Origin: Allopusillimonas ginsengisoli
Lineage (GTDB): Bacteria > Pseudomonadota > Gammaproteobacteria > Burkholderiales > Burkholderiaceae_B
Assembly: GCF_004153455.1 (NCBI RefSeq)
Contig: NZ_SDQE01000007.1
Location: forward strand, 1-64,000
Length of the DNA: 64,000 bases
Direction: 5' to 3'
The position numbers were made by a program, and so were the translations under genes. The first letter of the stretch is position 1; each line of letters starts with the position of its first letter. Below, one piece after another: positions 52,233 to 61,229 of the stretch. The notes beneath the pieces are model-generated. The model did not search any database and was not told where the DNA came from. It saw only the letters and a list, made by a program, of their open reading frames with translations.

Positions 52233-54599
52233 TTATTCGCGCGCCAGACGCTGCCAGGTATCCACTACCGTATCCGGATTCAGTGACATGGACAGAATGC
52301 CTTCTTTCTGTAGCCACTTTGCCAGATCCGGATGATCGCTGGGGCCCTGCCCGCAAATACCCACGTACTTGCCGGCCTTCAGGCAAGCCTGAATCGAACG
52401 GCGCAGCATGAACTGCACTGCTTCGTCGCGCTCGTCGAAATCCGCGGCCAGCAATTCCATGCCAGAATCCCGATCAAGGCCCAGCGTAAGCTGGGTCATG
52501 TCGTTGGAACCGATGGAAAAACCATCGAAATACTCCAGAAACTGATCGGCCAGGATGGCGTTGGACGGCACCTCGCACATCATGATCACGCGCAAACCGT
52601 TTTCCCCGCGAGCCAGGCCATTGTGCGCCAGCAAATCGACCACTCGGCTGGCCTGCGACAAAGTGCGCACAAAGGGCACCATGATCTCGACATTGGTCAG
52701 GCCCATGTCGTCTCGTACTTTCTTGAGCGCTTCGCATTCCATGCGGAAACACTCTTCGAACTCTTCAGAGATATAACGCGACGCACCCCGGAAACCCAGC
52801 ATCGGGTTTTCTTCTTCAGGCTCATAGCGCGAGCCGCCGACGAGCTTGCGATATTCGTTCGACTTGAAGTCCGACAAACGCACGATAACCGGTTTGGGAT
52901 AGAACGCCGCTGCCAGGGTGGCGATGCCTTCGGCGAGTTTTTCGACAAAAAACGCGCGCGGGCTGGCGTAGCCTCGCGCCGCCGACTCAACCGCCAGCTT
53001 GAGTTCGCCGTCCACATTGGGATAGTCGAGCACCGCCTTGGGGTGCACATTTATATTGTTGTTGATGATGAACTCGAGACGCGCAAGCCCCACGCCGTTA
53101 TTGGGGATCTGCGAAAAATCGAAGGCCAGCTGAGGGTTCCCGACGTTCATCATGATCTTGACATCGATGGCCGGCATTTCACCCCAGCGTACCTCTTCGA
53201 TTTCGGTTTCGATCAGGCCGTCATAGATGCGGCCTTCGTCGCCTTCGGCGCAGGATACAGTGACTTCACGGCCATTCGCCAACACGTCCGTTGCATTGGC
53301 GCAACCCACCACGGCCGGGATGCCGAGTTCGCGAGCAATAATGGCCGCATGGCAAGTACGCCCTCCGCGATTGGTGACGATGGCCGAAGCCAGCTTCATG
53401 ACGGGCTCCCAGTTGGGGTCGGTCATGTCGGTAACCAGAATGTCGCCCGCCTTGACTTGATCCATCTCGGATATATCGCCCACGACACGGACGCGACCTG
53501 AGCCGATTTTCTGGCCGATCGCGCGGCCGGTAATCAGGATGTCGCCGGTAGCCTTGAGCCGATAACGCTCCTGCACGTCGTTGTGGCCCAGCTGCGATTT
53601 GACCGTTTCGGGCCGTGCCTGCAGGATATACAGTTTGCCATCCACACCATCGCGACCCCATTCGATATCCATGGGACGCTGATAGTGTTTTTCGATGATG
53701 ACAGCGTAGCGGGCCAGCTCAATGATTTCGTCGTCGGTCAGCGAATAGCGGTTTCGCTCGGATACCGGCACATCGACTGTGCGGACCGCGTGGCCAGAGG
53801 TGCGTTCAGGGTCGAACTCCATTTTGATCAGCTTGGAGCCGATGCGACGGCTGATGATCGGATAGTGACCCGTCGCCAACGTGGCTTTGAACACATAAAA
53901 CTCGTCTGGGTTTACGGCGCCCTGGACCACGGTTTCACCCAGGCCATAAGACGATGTGATGAAGACCACATCGCTAAAGCCTGATTCGGTGTCCAGAGTG
54001 AACATGACGCCAGCGCTGCCACAGTCGGAACGCACCATGCGCTGGATACCAGCGGACAGTGCAACCTCTGCGTGAGCGTAGCCTTTGTGCACACGGTAGG
54101 AAATGGCCCGATCGTTGTAAAGCGAGGCGAAAACGTGCTTGACCTTATCCAGGACATCGTCGATACCGACAACGTTCAGGAAGGTTTCCTGTTGGCCTGC
54201 AAAGGACGCATCGGGAAGATCTTCGGCGGTGGCAGAGGATCGTACGGCGAAACTGCCTTTCCCGTCGGCATCGAGCTCCGCAAACGCAACGCGTATGGCT
54301 TGCTCGAAATCCGCAGGCAGGGGCGTATCAATAATCCATTGCCGGATTTCCGCGCCAGCGTTGGCCAGCTCTCGCACGTCTTCGGAATTGAGCGTTTCGA
54401 GACGATGTGCAATACGCTGATCCAGGCCTGTTGCCTGCAGGAATTCACGAAAGGCCTGCGCCGTGGTGGCAAATCCACCTGGAACCCGGACACCGGCTTC
54501 GGCCAACTGGCTGATCATTTCACCTAGTGATGCGTTTTTTCCTCCTACCGAGTCTACGTCCGTCATGCGGAGTTGCTCGAAAGACACTACATAAGACAT
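52233..54599 (-). CDS. ppsA: Phosphoenolpyruvate synthase
   Basis: PpsA converts pyruvate, ATP and water to phosphoenolpyruvate, AMP and phosphate for gluconeogenesis. The 788-residue protein has the N-terminal ATP-grasp domain ([38 protein letters not shown]), the phospho-histidine domain with His about 417 in [15 protein letters not shown] and the PEP-binding barrel [13 protein letters not shown]. The catalytic Cys is about 749 in [11 protein letters not shown]. It is divergent from its regulator ppsR. Length matches E. coli PpsA (792). Confidence 0.96.
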   Translation of the reverse strand: MSYVVSFEQLRMTDVDSVGGKNASLGEMISQLAEAGVRVPGGFATTAQAFREFLQATGLDQRIAHRLETLNSEDVRELANAGAEIRQWIIDTPLPADFEQAIRVAFAELDADGKGSFAVRSSATAEDLPDASFAGQQETFLNVVGIDDVLDKVKHVFASLYNDRAISYRVHKGYAHAEVALSAGIQRMVRSDCGSAGVMFTLDTESGFSDVVFITSSYGLGETVVQGAVNPDEFYVFKATLATGHYPIISRRIGSKLIKMEFDPERTSGHAVRTVDVPVSERNRYSLTDDEIIELARYAVIIEKHYQRPMDIEWGRDGVDGKLYILQARPETVKSQLGHNDVQERYRLKATGDILITGRAIGQKIGSGRVRVVGDISEMDQVKAGDILVTDMTDPNWEPVMKLASAIVTNRGGRTCHAAIIARELGIPAVVGCANATDVLANGREVTVSCAEGDEGRIYDGLIETEIEEVRWGEMPAIDVKIMMNVGNPQLAFDFSQIPNNGVGLARLEFIINNNINVHPKAVLDYPNVDGELKLAVESAARGYASPRAFFVEKLAEGIATLAAAFYPKPVIVRLSDFKSNEYRKLVGGSRYEPEEENPMLGFRGASRYISEEFEECFRMECEALKKVRDDMGLTNVEIMVPFVRTLSQASRVVDLLAHNGLARGENGLRVIMMCEVPSNAILADQFLEYFDGFSIGSNDMTQLTLGLDRDSGMELLAADFDERDEAVQFMLRRSIQACLKAGKYVGICGQGPSDHPDLAKWLQKEGILSMSLNPDTVVDTWQRLARE

Positions 54600-54768
54600 G
54601 AAGTCACCTTTGACAATATAAAAAAGCGTGTTTGCTCAACGCACCCAAGCAACGGAATTGACGTTGCACCCGTGCGCTGAGCAAACCAGCCTTGCCTGCT
54701 GGTACGGTGACTGTTAACCTTTCGCGATTGTACCGTTTCTGGTCGCCTCTGCGCTTGCATTTCTCCTC

Positions 54769-55602
54769 ATGTCCGAAAACACCATCGAACACACCGTATT
54801 TGTCGTTTCCGACAGTACAGGCATTACTGCCGAAACCTTCAGCAACTCTGTCCTGTCGCAATTCGAACAGGTGAAGTTCGAGGCCATACGCATTCCTTTT
54901 ATCGACAGCCCCGAAAAGGCGGAAGCCGCCGCAGCGCGCATCAATCATTGCGCAGCCGAAAAAAACACCCGTCCACTCGTATTCAGTACGTTGGTCAACC
55001 CCGTCAGTGCAAACAAGATCAGAGCTGCCAATTGCACCTTTCTAGACCTGTTTGGCACCTTTGTGCAACATATTGAAACCGCCTTGGGCGTCAAGTCCAA
55101 TCATTCGGTGGGCCGCTCGCATATGGGCGGCCTCAGCAAGCAATACACCAATCGCATCGAAGCCATAAATTTCAGCCTTGCGCATGACGATGGCCAGTTC
55201 GTGCATGGGCTGGAACAGGCTGATGTCATCCTGGTTGGCGTCTCGCGTTGCGGCAAAACGCCCACCAGCCTTTATCTGGCCATGCAGTATGCGGTAAAGG
55301 CCGCCAATTTCCCGCTCATCCCCGAAGACTTCGACCGAGGTTCGCTGCCCGCAACGCTGCTGCCCTACCGCAAAAAGCTCTTCGGGCTTTCTATCCAGCC
55401 CGAACGTCTGGCAGAGGTTCGCAATGAGCGGCGCCCGCAAAGCCAGTACGCCTCGCTCAAGCAGTGCCGGCATGAAGTCGCCGAGGCTGAACGACTGATG
55501 CGCATGGAAGACATTCCCTGGCTGTCCACGACCACCCGTTCCATCGAAGAGATCTCCACCAAAGTGCTGGACGAGGTAGGGCTTAACCGCCGCAGTTATT
55601 AA
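54769..55602 (+). CDS. ppsR: PEP synthase regulatory protein (bifunctional kinase/pyrophosphorylase)
   Basis: PpsR inactivates PpsA by ADP-dependent phosphorylation of a conserved Thr next to the catalytic His, and reactivates it by Pi-dependent dephosphorylation. The 277-residue DUF299 protein begins TVFVVSDSTGITAETFSNSVLSQF and carries the P-loop-like VGVSRCGKTPTSLYLA near residue 160. It ends with TTRSIEEISTKVLDEVGL. It is divergent from ppsA, and its end overlaps the convergent methyltransferase gene by 4 bp. Confidence 0.95.
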   Translation: MSENTIEHTVFVVSDSTGITAETFSNSVLSQFEQVKFEAIRIPFIDSPEKAEAAAARINHCAAEKNTRPLVFSTLVNPVSANKIRAANCTFLDLFGTFVQHIETALGVKSNHSVGRSHMGGLSKQYTNRIEAINFSLAHDDGQFVHGLEQADVILVGVSRCGKTPTSLYLAMQYAVKAANFPLIPEDFDRGSLPATLLPYRKKLFGLSIQPERLAEVRNERRPQSQYASLKQCRHEVAEAERLMRMEDIPWLSTTTRSIEEISTKVLDEVGLNRRSY

Positions 55603-56390
55603 CGATGGGCGGCGAATGTCTGCCGGCGTTGCTCAAACAGGCAAACACCGGCGGCCACAGCCACATTCAGCGACTCCACGCCCTCTGCCTGTGGAATGAA
55701 TACCCGCGTTTTTGCCTGAGCCAGCAGTTGCGGCGCCACCCCCTGCCCTTCGTTGCCCAACAGCCATGCACACCGTTCAGGCAGGGCGAGATCGTAAAGC
55801 GCAACGGCTTCGTTCAGCGCAGTGGCAATCAACGGTACGGCGAGTCTGTCACAGGCGCCAAGCAGATCTACCCGCTCATGAATTTGCATCACAAAATGCG
55901 CACCCTGGGCGCTGCGCAATACTTTCGCCGACCAGGCTGAGGCGGTACCCACAGACAAATAGGCATGCTCTATGCCGACCGCCGCGGCTGTGCGCAACAA
56001 TGTTCCGACGTTCCCAGGATCCTGGATCCTGTCCAGCCACAGACAAAGGTGATCGATACGATCGGGTACGCCAGGGTTGGGCGGCGTTACCAGAAAATAC
56101 ACACCTTGCCCATGCTCCACCTGCGAAAGATTGCGAGCCAGGCGTTCGTCGCAGGCAATACAGATTGCGGTATCCAGCGATTGAGCCAGCGCCTGGAGTT
56201 CTTTGCTTTCTGCCAGCCGCGAGTCATCGAAAATCGCCCGCTCAGGAGGCCCCTGAAACCGGAGCCAGGCCTGACACAGATGCGTACCCTCGAGCAGCAC
56301 CTGCCGTCCCTCGCCCACGCCGTGCTTGCCCGCCGCCACGCGCGACAAATATTTGAAAACGGCATTGTCTCGAGAGCTAATGTATTTCAT
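55599..56390 (-). CDS. TrmH/SpoU-family RNA methyltransferase
   Basis: The 263-residue protein has an N-terminal substrate-binding (SpoU_sub_bind-like) domain, [41 protein letters not shown] knot follows, with [38 protein letters not shown] and [23 protein letters not shown]. It is expected to 2'-O-methylate an rRNA or tRNA ribose with SAM; the site is not predictable by eye. ATG 56390 overlaps the rnhB stop by 4 bp and matches the family start. The frame is open 17 codons upstream inside rnhB. Confidence 0.92.
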   Translation of the reverse strand: MKYISSRDNAVFKYLSRVAAGKHGVGEGRQVLLEGTHLCQAWLRFQGPPERAIFDDSRLAESKELQALAQSLDTAICIACDERLARNLSQVEHGQGVYFLVTPPNPGVPDRIDHLCLWLDRIQDPGNVGTLLRTAAAVGIEHAYLSVGTASAWSAKVLRSAQGAHFVMQIHERVDLLGACDRLAVPLIATALNEAVALYDLALPERCAWLLGNEGQGVAPQLLAQAKTRVFIPQAEGVESLNVAVAAGVCLFEQRRQTFAAHR

Positions 56391-56956
56391 AAAATGAGCA
56401 GGCGGCGTACAGGGCTGAAGCTGCGACGATGGGCAGGACATGGTCCATGCTGGCGGAGCCGTTCGAGATGCACGGCAGTTCCATAACCCTTATGCTGATC
56501 AAATCCATAACAGGGATACTGCTCATGCAGCGTCAAGCAGTCTGCGTCACGGGCGGTCTTGGCCAGGATAGAGGCAGCAGATATCGCCTTGACGGTTGCG
56601 TCGCCGCCAATGACGGGTTCGGCTACGCAGGCCAACCCTCTGGGCAGGCAATTGCCGTCGATCAGCGCTTTGTCGGGTTGCATCGACAACCCCTCGCAGG
56701 CTCGGCGCATGGCCAGCATGGTCGCCTGAAGGATATTGAGCGTGTCGATTTCGTCGACGCTTGCGCTTGCTACGCACCAGGCCAGGGCCCGCTCGCGTAT
56801 CAGGTAGCCAAGCTCCTCGCGATGCCCTGCAGTCAGTTTCTTGGAATCATTCAGGCCTCGTATGCGGCGCCCCGGATCCAGTATGACGGCGGCCGCAAAT
56901 ACTGGGCCCGCAAGCGGGCCGCGGCCCGCTTCGTCTATGCCTGCTATACGCATCAT
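56387..56956 (-). CDS. rnhB: Ribonuclease HII
   Basis: RnhB nicks RNA-DNA hybrids and removes misincorporated ribonucleotides. The 189-residue protein has the catalytic [16 protein letters not shown] (Asp 8, Glu 9), [24 protein letters not shown] and [33 protein letters not shown]. The start is uncertain: the frame is open for 52 more codons into lpxB. ATG 56956 (or the adjacent ATG) is the best fit, although its Shine-Dalgarno is weak. It sits 49 bp after lpxB in the envelope-gene run. Confidence 0.93.
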   Translation of the reverse strand: MMRIAGIDEAGRGPLAGPVFAAAVILDPGRRIRGLNDSKKLTAGHREELGYLIRERALAWCVASASVDEIDTLNILQATMLAMRRACEGLSMQPDKALIDGNCLPRGLACVAEPVIGGDATVKAISAASILAKTARDADCLTLHEQYPCYGFDQHKGYGTAVHLERLRQHGPCPAHRRSFSPVRRLLIL

Positions 56957-57005
56957 ATCGCCGGTATTCAAGACACTGAAAAGATCCGGCTGGCGGCCCG
57001 GTTGC

Positions 57006-58205
57006 CTAGCCACGGCCAGCCTGCTCAAGAATAGCCTGCGCTGCCAGCGCAGGCGTATCGCGCAACAGAGACTCGTGAATAAGCCTGAAACGCTCGCCGA
57101 CCTGATCGGCATAGGCCTTGTCGCTCAACGCCGTCCAGCTCGCTTGCGCGAGCGCATCAGGCGTAGCGTCTTCTTGCAGCAACTCGGGCACGACAAAGTC
57201 CTGTGCCAACACATTGGGCAAGCCTACCCATGGCACGCTGGGCCGTGCCTGTCCGGATTTCCATGCCATGATGCGCCGCATTGTGGGCGACAGCACATAA
57301 GAAATGACCAGCGGCTTTTTGAACAGGCAGGCCTCCAGCGTTGCTGTACCGCTGGCAGCGAGCACGGCGTCGGCCGCTTCCATGACATTCCAGGCCTGCG
57401 GACGCTGCCTGCGCTCGCTGTCGCCCTCTTGAGCGCCACTGTCCTGATCGATAATGCGGCAATGCCGCAACGGAAAGCGCCGCAGTATGTCCTCAAACTC
57501 TGCGCGACGGCGGGCATTCACCATGGGTACCAGAAAATGCAGATCGGGATCCTGATGGGACAGTATCTGGGCAGCCTGTAGAAAGCGGGGTGCGAGCAGA
57601 TTGATTTCCGACGACCGGCTGCCCGGCAGGATGGCCAGCATGCGAACAGACTCATCCAGACCCAGATAGCGCCGGGCTGCCACTTTATCCGGCTGCATAG
57701 GGATCACGCCGGCCAGCGGATGTCCAACATAGGTAACCGGAACGCCCTCTTTCTGGTAGATAGCCTCCTCGAAGGGAAACAGTACCAGCATATGTGACAC
57801 GGCAGCCCGAATCTTGTGAATGCGTTCGTAGCGCCAGGCCCAGATCGATGGGCCGACAAAATGGACGGTGGGCACGCCCGCCTGTTTGAGCTGGTGCTCA
57901 AGCCGCAGGTTGAAATCAGGCGCATCGATGCCTACGAAGACATCCGGCTTGTCCCGCATCCAGCGCTTCTTGACATCAAAGTAGGTGGTGAGCAAACCCG
58001 GCAGGCGTTTGAAGGCGTCCACGTAGCCGAACACAGTCAGCGCGTCCATGGGATGCCATGCGTCAAGGCCTGCTCGCTTCATGGCGGGGCCGCCTATGCC
58101 CTCGCAACCGGCCTGTTGCGCCTGCCGCCGTATGCCCTGTATGACCCTGGCAGCCAGCATGTCGCCAGACGGCTCACCAGCAACCATGCCTATGCGCGGG
58201 CTCAT
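57006..58205 (-). CDS. lpxB: Lipid A disaccharide synthase
   Basis: LpxB joins UDP-2,3-diacylglucosamine and lipid X to form the lipid A disaccharide. The 399-residue GT19 protein shows [72 protein letters not shown] and [21 protein letters not shown]. It starts inside the lpxA stop (4-bp overlap). Length and motifs are standard. It acts at the cytoplasmic face of the inner membrane. Confidence 0.96.
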   Translation of the reverse strand: MSPRIGMVAGEPSGDMLAARVIQGIRRQAQQAGCEGIGGPAMKRAGLDAWHPMDALTVFGYVDAFKRLPGLLTTYFDVKKRWMRDKPDVFVGIDAPDFNLRLEHQLKQAGVPTVHFVGPSIWAWRYERIHKIRAAVSHMLVLFPFEEAIYQKEGVPVTYVGHPLAGVIPMQPDKVAARRYLGLDESVRMLAILPGSRSSEINLLAPRFLQAAQILSHQDPDLHFLVPMVNARRRAEFEDILRRFPLRHCRIIDQDSGAQEGDSERRQRPQAWNVMEAADAVLAASGTATLEACLFKKPLVISYVLSPTMRRIMAWKSGQARPSVPWVGLPNVLAQDFVVPELLQEDATPDALAQASWTALSDKAYADQVGERFRLIHESLLRDTPALAAQAILEQAGRG

Positions 58206-58996
58206 GAGCGTGCGATGCCCCGGGTTGAGGCAGCCAGAAAATCCGCCATGATCGTCAGCACCTCATCGGCTTGGGGACGTTCAGTACGCAGATGCCGGAT
58301 CTGCTCGGTTGCCTCCTCTACCTTGAGGTTGCGGCGAAAAACAAGCTTATAGGCTTCTTTGACAGCCGAAATGGCTTCCTGGCTGTAGCCGCGACGGCTC
58401 AAACCTTCGGAGTTCACGCCAACGGGCCGGAAAGGATCGCCGGCGCCGATCACGAAGGGGGGAATATCCTGCCGAATGGAGCTGGTCCCACCTATCATGC
58501 TGTGTGCCCCGATACGTACAAACTGGTGCACTGCAGACAAGCCGCCAATAATGGCCCAGTCGCCGATATGAATATGGCCGGCAAGCTGAACACTGTTGGC
58601 CATGATGGTGTGGCTGCCTACCTGACAATCGTGGGCAATATGCACGTAAGCCATAATCCAGTTATCGTCGCCCAGACGGGTAACGCCGACATCCTGGGCC
58701 GTGCCCGTGCTGATCGTGACATATTCACGAATCGTATTGCCGTCGCCGATTTCCAGGCGTGTCGGCTCGCCTTGGTATTTTTTGTCTTGCGGAATGCCGC
58801 CTATGGAGCAAAACCGGTAGAAAGTATTGTTGGCGCCTATGGTAGTGTGGCCATCGATCACACAATGCGGCCCCACGACGGAACCTGGTCCGATGGACAC
58901 ATGCTCGCCTACGATACTGTAGGGCCCTATCGTCACATCATCGGCTATCTTCGCACCAGGCGCTACGATAGCCGTCGGGTGAACACGTTCTGCCAT
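58202..58996 (-). CDS. lpxA: UDP-N-acetylglucosamine acyltransferase
   Basis: LpxA catalyses the first step of lipid A synthesis, the transfer of a 3-hydroxyacyl chain from ACP to UDP-GlcNAc. The 264-residue protein is a left-handed beta-helix of hexapeptide repeats (VHPTAIVAPGAKIADDVTIGPYSIVG onward), with the catalytic His region in YVHIAHDCQVGSHTIMAN and GDWAIIGGLSAVHQFVRIG. A helical C-terminus follows. I chose ATG 58996 (MAERVHPTAI) with GGAAGAAT upstream; it follows the fabZ stop after 2 bp. An in-frame start ten codons earlier overlaps fabZ. Confidence 0.96.
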   Translation of the reverse strand: MAERVHPTAIVAPGAKIADDVTIGPYSIVGEHVSIGPGSVVGPHCVIDGHTTIGANNTFYRFCSIGGIPQDKKYQGEPTRLEIGDGNTIREYVTISTGTAQDVGVTRLGDDNWIMAYVHIAHDCQVGSHTIMANSVQLAGHIHIGDWAIIGGLSAVHQFVRIGAHSMIGGTSSIRQDIPPFVIGAGDPFRPVGVNSEGLSRRGYSQEAISAVKEAYKLVFRRNLKVEEATEQIRHLRTERPQADEVLTIMADFLAASTRGIARS

Positions 58997-58998
58997 TG

Positions 58999-59451
58999 CT
59001 ATTCTTCCAGCACACGAATTGCGCACATAAGCTTGGCTTCGGCTGCGACTTGGCCATCAACGGTTGCCTGTGCGGTGTATTTACAGATGGAACGGCTGAT
59101 ACGATCGGCCGTGACCTCGAGCCTGAGCTGGTCGCCAGGCACTACCGGTCGGCGAAAGCGCGCACCGTCCACGCCAACCAGGTAGTAAGCAATCTTCTTG
59201 TCGGCAGGGTTGACATCGGAATCGTCTTCAAACGAAAACAGCGCGGCCGCTTGCGCGAGTGCTTCGATGATCAGCACGCCCGGCATCACCGGATGGTGAG
59301 GAAAATGTCCAGTAAAGAAAGGCTCATTCATCGAGACATTCTTGATGGCCACGATGCTTTTCCCAGGCACCATTTCGATAACGCGATCCACTAACAGCAT
59401 GGGATAGCGATGCGGCAACCTGTCCATGATTTGTCGAATGTCGAGTTCCAT
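58999..59451 (-). CDS. fabZ: (3R)-hydroxyacyl-ACP dehydratase FabZ
   Basis: FabZ dehydrates 3-hydroxyacyl-ACP in fatty-acid elongation and competes with LpxA and LpxD for the same substrate pool, which explains its place in this cluster. The 150-residue hot-dog-fold protein has [59 protein letters not shown], with the catalytic His in [11 protein letters not shown] and Glu in IIEALAQ. The C-terminus contains the [10 protein letters not shown] strand. Confidence 0.96.
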   Translation of the reverse strand: MELDIRQIMDRLPHRYPMLLVDRVIEMVPGKSIVAIKNVSMNEPFFTGHFPHHPVMPGVLIIEALAQAAALFSFEDDSDVNPADKKIAYYLVGVDGARFRRPVVPGDQLRLEVTADRISRSICKYTAQATVDGQVAAEAKLMCAIRVLEE

Positions 59452-59514
59452 CTTTTTATTTCCTGCTTGCGCGCACCGCCCCTGGCGATGCTTGTATGTG
59501 TGTAGTTAAATGCG

Positions 59515-60603
59515 TTATGCGTTGTTTTTTTCGGTTGCGCGCACACGACGGCGCAACTGAGCCAGCTGCCCTAAAACAGCTGCGTTGCGTTGCCAATCGC
59601 GATGTTCTGCAAAGGGATAAACCCCAGTGTACCTGCCCGGGCTGGTAATGCTGGACGTTATTGCTGTGCCCCCGGAAACATGCACATCGTCGCTCAATGT
59701 CAGGTGGCCGGACAGCATTGCCGCACCGCCGATGGTACACCGCTGCCCGATGATGGTGGAGCCCGCCACACCGACACACGCCGCCATGGCGGTGTGATCC
59801 CCCACCTGCACGTTGTGCGCAATCATGATCTGGTTGTCCAGCTTGACGCCGTTGCCCAACGTTGTGCTTTCGAGAGCACCGCGATCAACAGTGGTGTTCG
59901 CGCCGATCTCGACATCGTTTCCTAATTTGACGCCACCTATCTGGGCAATTTTGGTCCAGCCTGCGCCACCCGGCGTTGGCGCGAACCCAAACCCGTCGGC
60001 GCCCAGCACACAGCCTGAATGCAGGATAGCGCGATCGCCCACCTGGACACCATGATAAAGGGTGACCCGCGCATGCAGCAGACAATCGCTGCCCAATACG
60101 GAGCCTGCGCCGATGATGCAGCCTGGGCCAAGCCTGGTGCCGGTGCCGATGCGTGCGCCAGGCTCGATCACACAATGTGGGCCCACACTGACGCCATCGG
60201 CCAACTGCGCATCCGGCGCAATAATGGCTGTGGGATGTATGCCTTTTTCGAGACCTTGCACACGATGGCTGTCGAACCACTGTGCCAGCAAGGCATACAT
60301 GACATAGGGCTGACTGCACACAATGACGCGATAGCCCGGATCCGATCCGACATAAGCCTGAAAATCCGCTTCGGTCATGATGACCGCCGCCGCCCGGCAT
60401 GAGGCCAGTTGTTCGTGCAAGCGAGCATTGGAAAGAAAGCTGATTTCCTCTGGCCCCGCAGAAAGCAGAGAGCCCAGCCCCCGAATGCGAGGGCCGGGCT
60501 CATTTGTTGCTTGGGCTGGCCTGCAGTCCAGGCCTACGGTATTGGCTTCGGCCAGCAGTGTTTGCAGTGTGGGCGCCTGCTTGGGCGCTAGCAATACTGG
60601 CAT
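59515..60603 (-). CDS. lpxD: UDP-3-O-(3-hydroxyacyl)glucosamine N-acyltransferase
   Basis: LpxD adds the second 3-hydroxyacyl chain in lipid A synthesis. The 362-residue protein has an N-terminal uridine-binding domain (EEISFLSNARLHEQLASCRAAAVIM) and a long left-handed beta-helix (IHPTAIIAPDAQLADGVSVGPHCVIEPGARIG onward). The catalytic His is in NQIMIAHNVQVGDHTAMAACVGVAGST. It ends in a helix with LRRRVRATEK. It lies between skp and fabZ as in most proteobacteria. Confidence 0.96.
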   Translation of the reverse strand: MPVLLAPKQAPTLQTLLAEANTVGLDCRPAQATNEPGPRIRGLGSLLSAGPEEISFLSNARLHEQLASCRAAAVIMTEADFQAYVGSDPGYRVIVCSQPYVMYALLAQWFDSHRVQGLEKGIHPTAIIAPDAQLADGVSVGPHCVIEPGARIGTGTRLGPGCIIGAGSVLGSDCLLHARVTLYHGVQVGDRAILHSGCVLGADGFGFAPTPGGAGWTKIAQIGGVKLGNDVEIGANTTVDRGALESTTLGNGVKLDNQIMIAHNVQVGDHTAMAACVGVAGSTIIGQRCTIGGAAMLSGHLTLSDDVHVSGGTAITSSITSPGRYTGVYPFAEHRDWQRNAAVLGQLAQLRRRVRATEKNNA

Positions 60604-60609
60604 CGTGTG

Positions 60610-61167
60610 TTAGCCGCCCAGGGCCTTCATCACCTGATCGGTGATATCGACACGTGGGCTGACGGTGACGGCATCCTGAATAATGAGATCGTAGCCTTGT
60701 TGTTCCGCGATCTGCTTAATGGCGGCGTCGGCCTTTTCGACGATCCCCGAGAACTCTTCATTGCGCCGGCGGTTGAAATCTTCCTGGAATTCGCGACGCT
60801 TGCGTTGCAGGTCGGAATCCAGATCAGCCAGTTTGCGCTGGCGCTTCACGCGCTCGGACTCTGACAGCACAGGCGCGTCTTTGTCGAGTTTTTGGGCTTC
60901 GCTGCGCAGCCGGTTGGCCATGCTTTGGAGCTCTTCATCGCGCTTCTTGAATTCGGACTCGATCTTGGATTGGGCAGCCTTGGCAGGCTTGGAGTCGCGC
61001 AGAATGCGTTCGGTGCTCACAAAGCCGATCTTGGTGGCTTGCGCGTGAACGACCGGAGCCGCCACCATGGCACCCAGGCCCAGTGCGCCAGCCAGTATCA
61101 GGGCGCGGTTGCTGCGCGCAAGGCCACTGGATATAGCGGAAAGTTTTAATGCGATTTGAGACTTCAT
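60610..61167 (-). CDS. skp: Periplasmic chaperone OmpH/Skp
   Basis: Skp holds unfolded outer-membrane proteins in the periplasm on their way to BamA. The 185-residue precursor has a signal peptide with a rather long N-region (MKSQIALKLSAISSGL) ending VVHAQA. The mature part begins TKIGFVSTERIL, then forms long charged helices (KRQRKLADLDSDLQRKRREFQEDFNRRRNEE) that make the tentacles of the trimer. I chose ATG 61167; an upstream TTG two codons earlier is less likely. It is between bamA and lpxD in the usual order. Confidence 0.94.
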   Translation of the reverse strand: MKSQIALKLSAISSGLARSNRALILAGALGLGAMVAAPVVHAQATKIGFVSTERILRDSKPAKAAQSKIESEFKKRDEELQSMANRLRSEAQKLDKDAPVLSESERVKRQRKLADLDSDLQRKRREFQEDFNRRRNEEFSGIVEKADAAIKQIAEQQGYDLIIQDAVTVSPRVDITDQVMKALGG

Positions 61168-61229
61168 GAACAATCTACCTTGCGAAAATGCAGAGATAAA
61201 ACGGTTATTGTGCCATTAAACAGCGTACA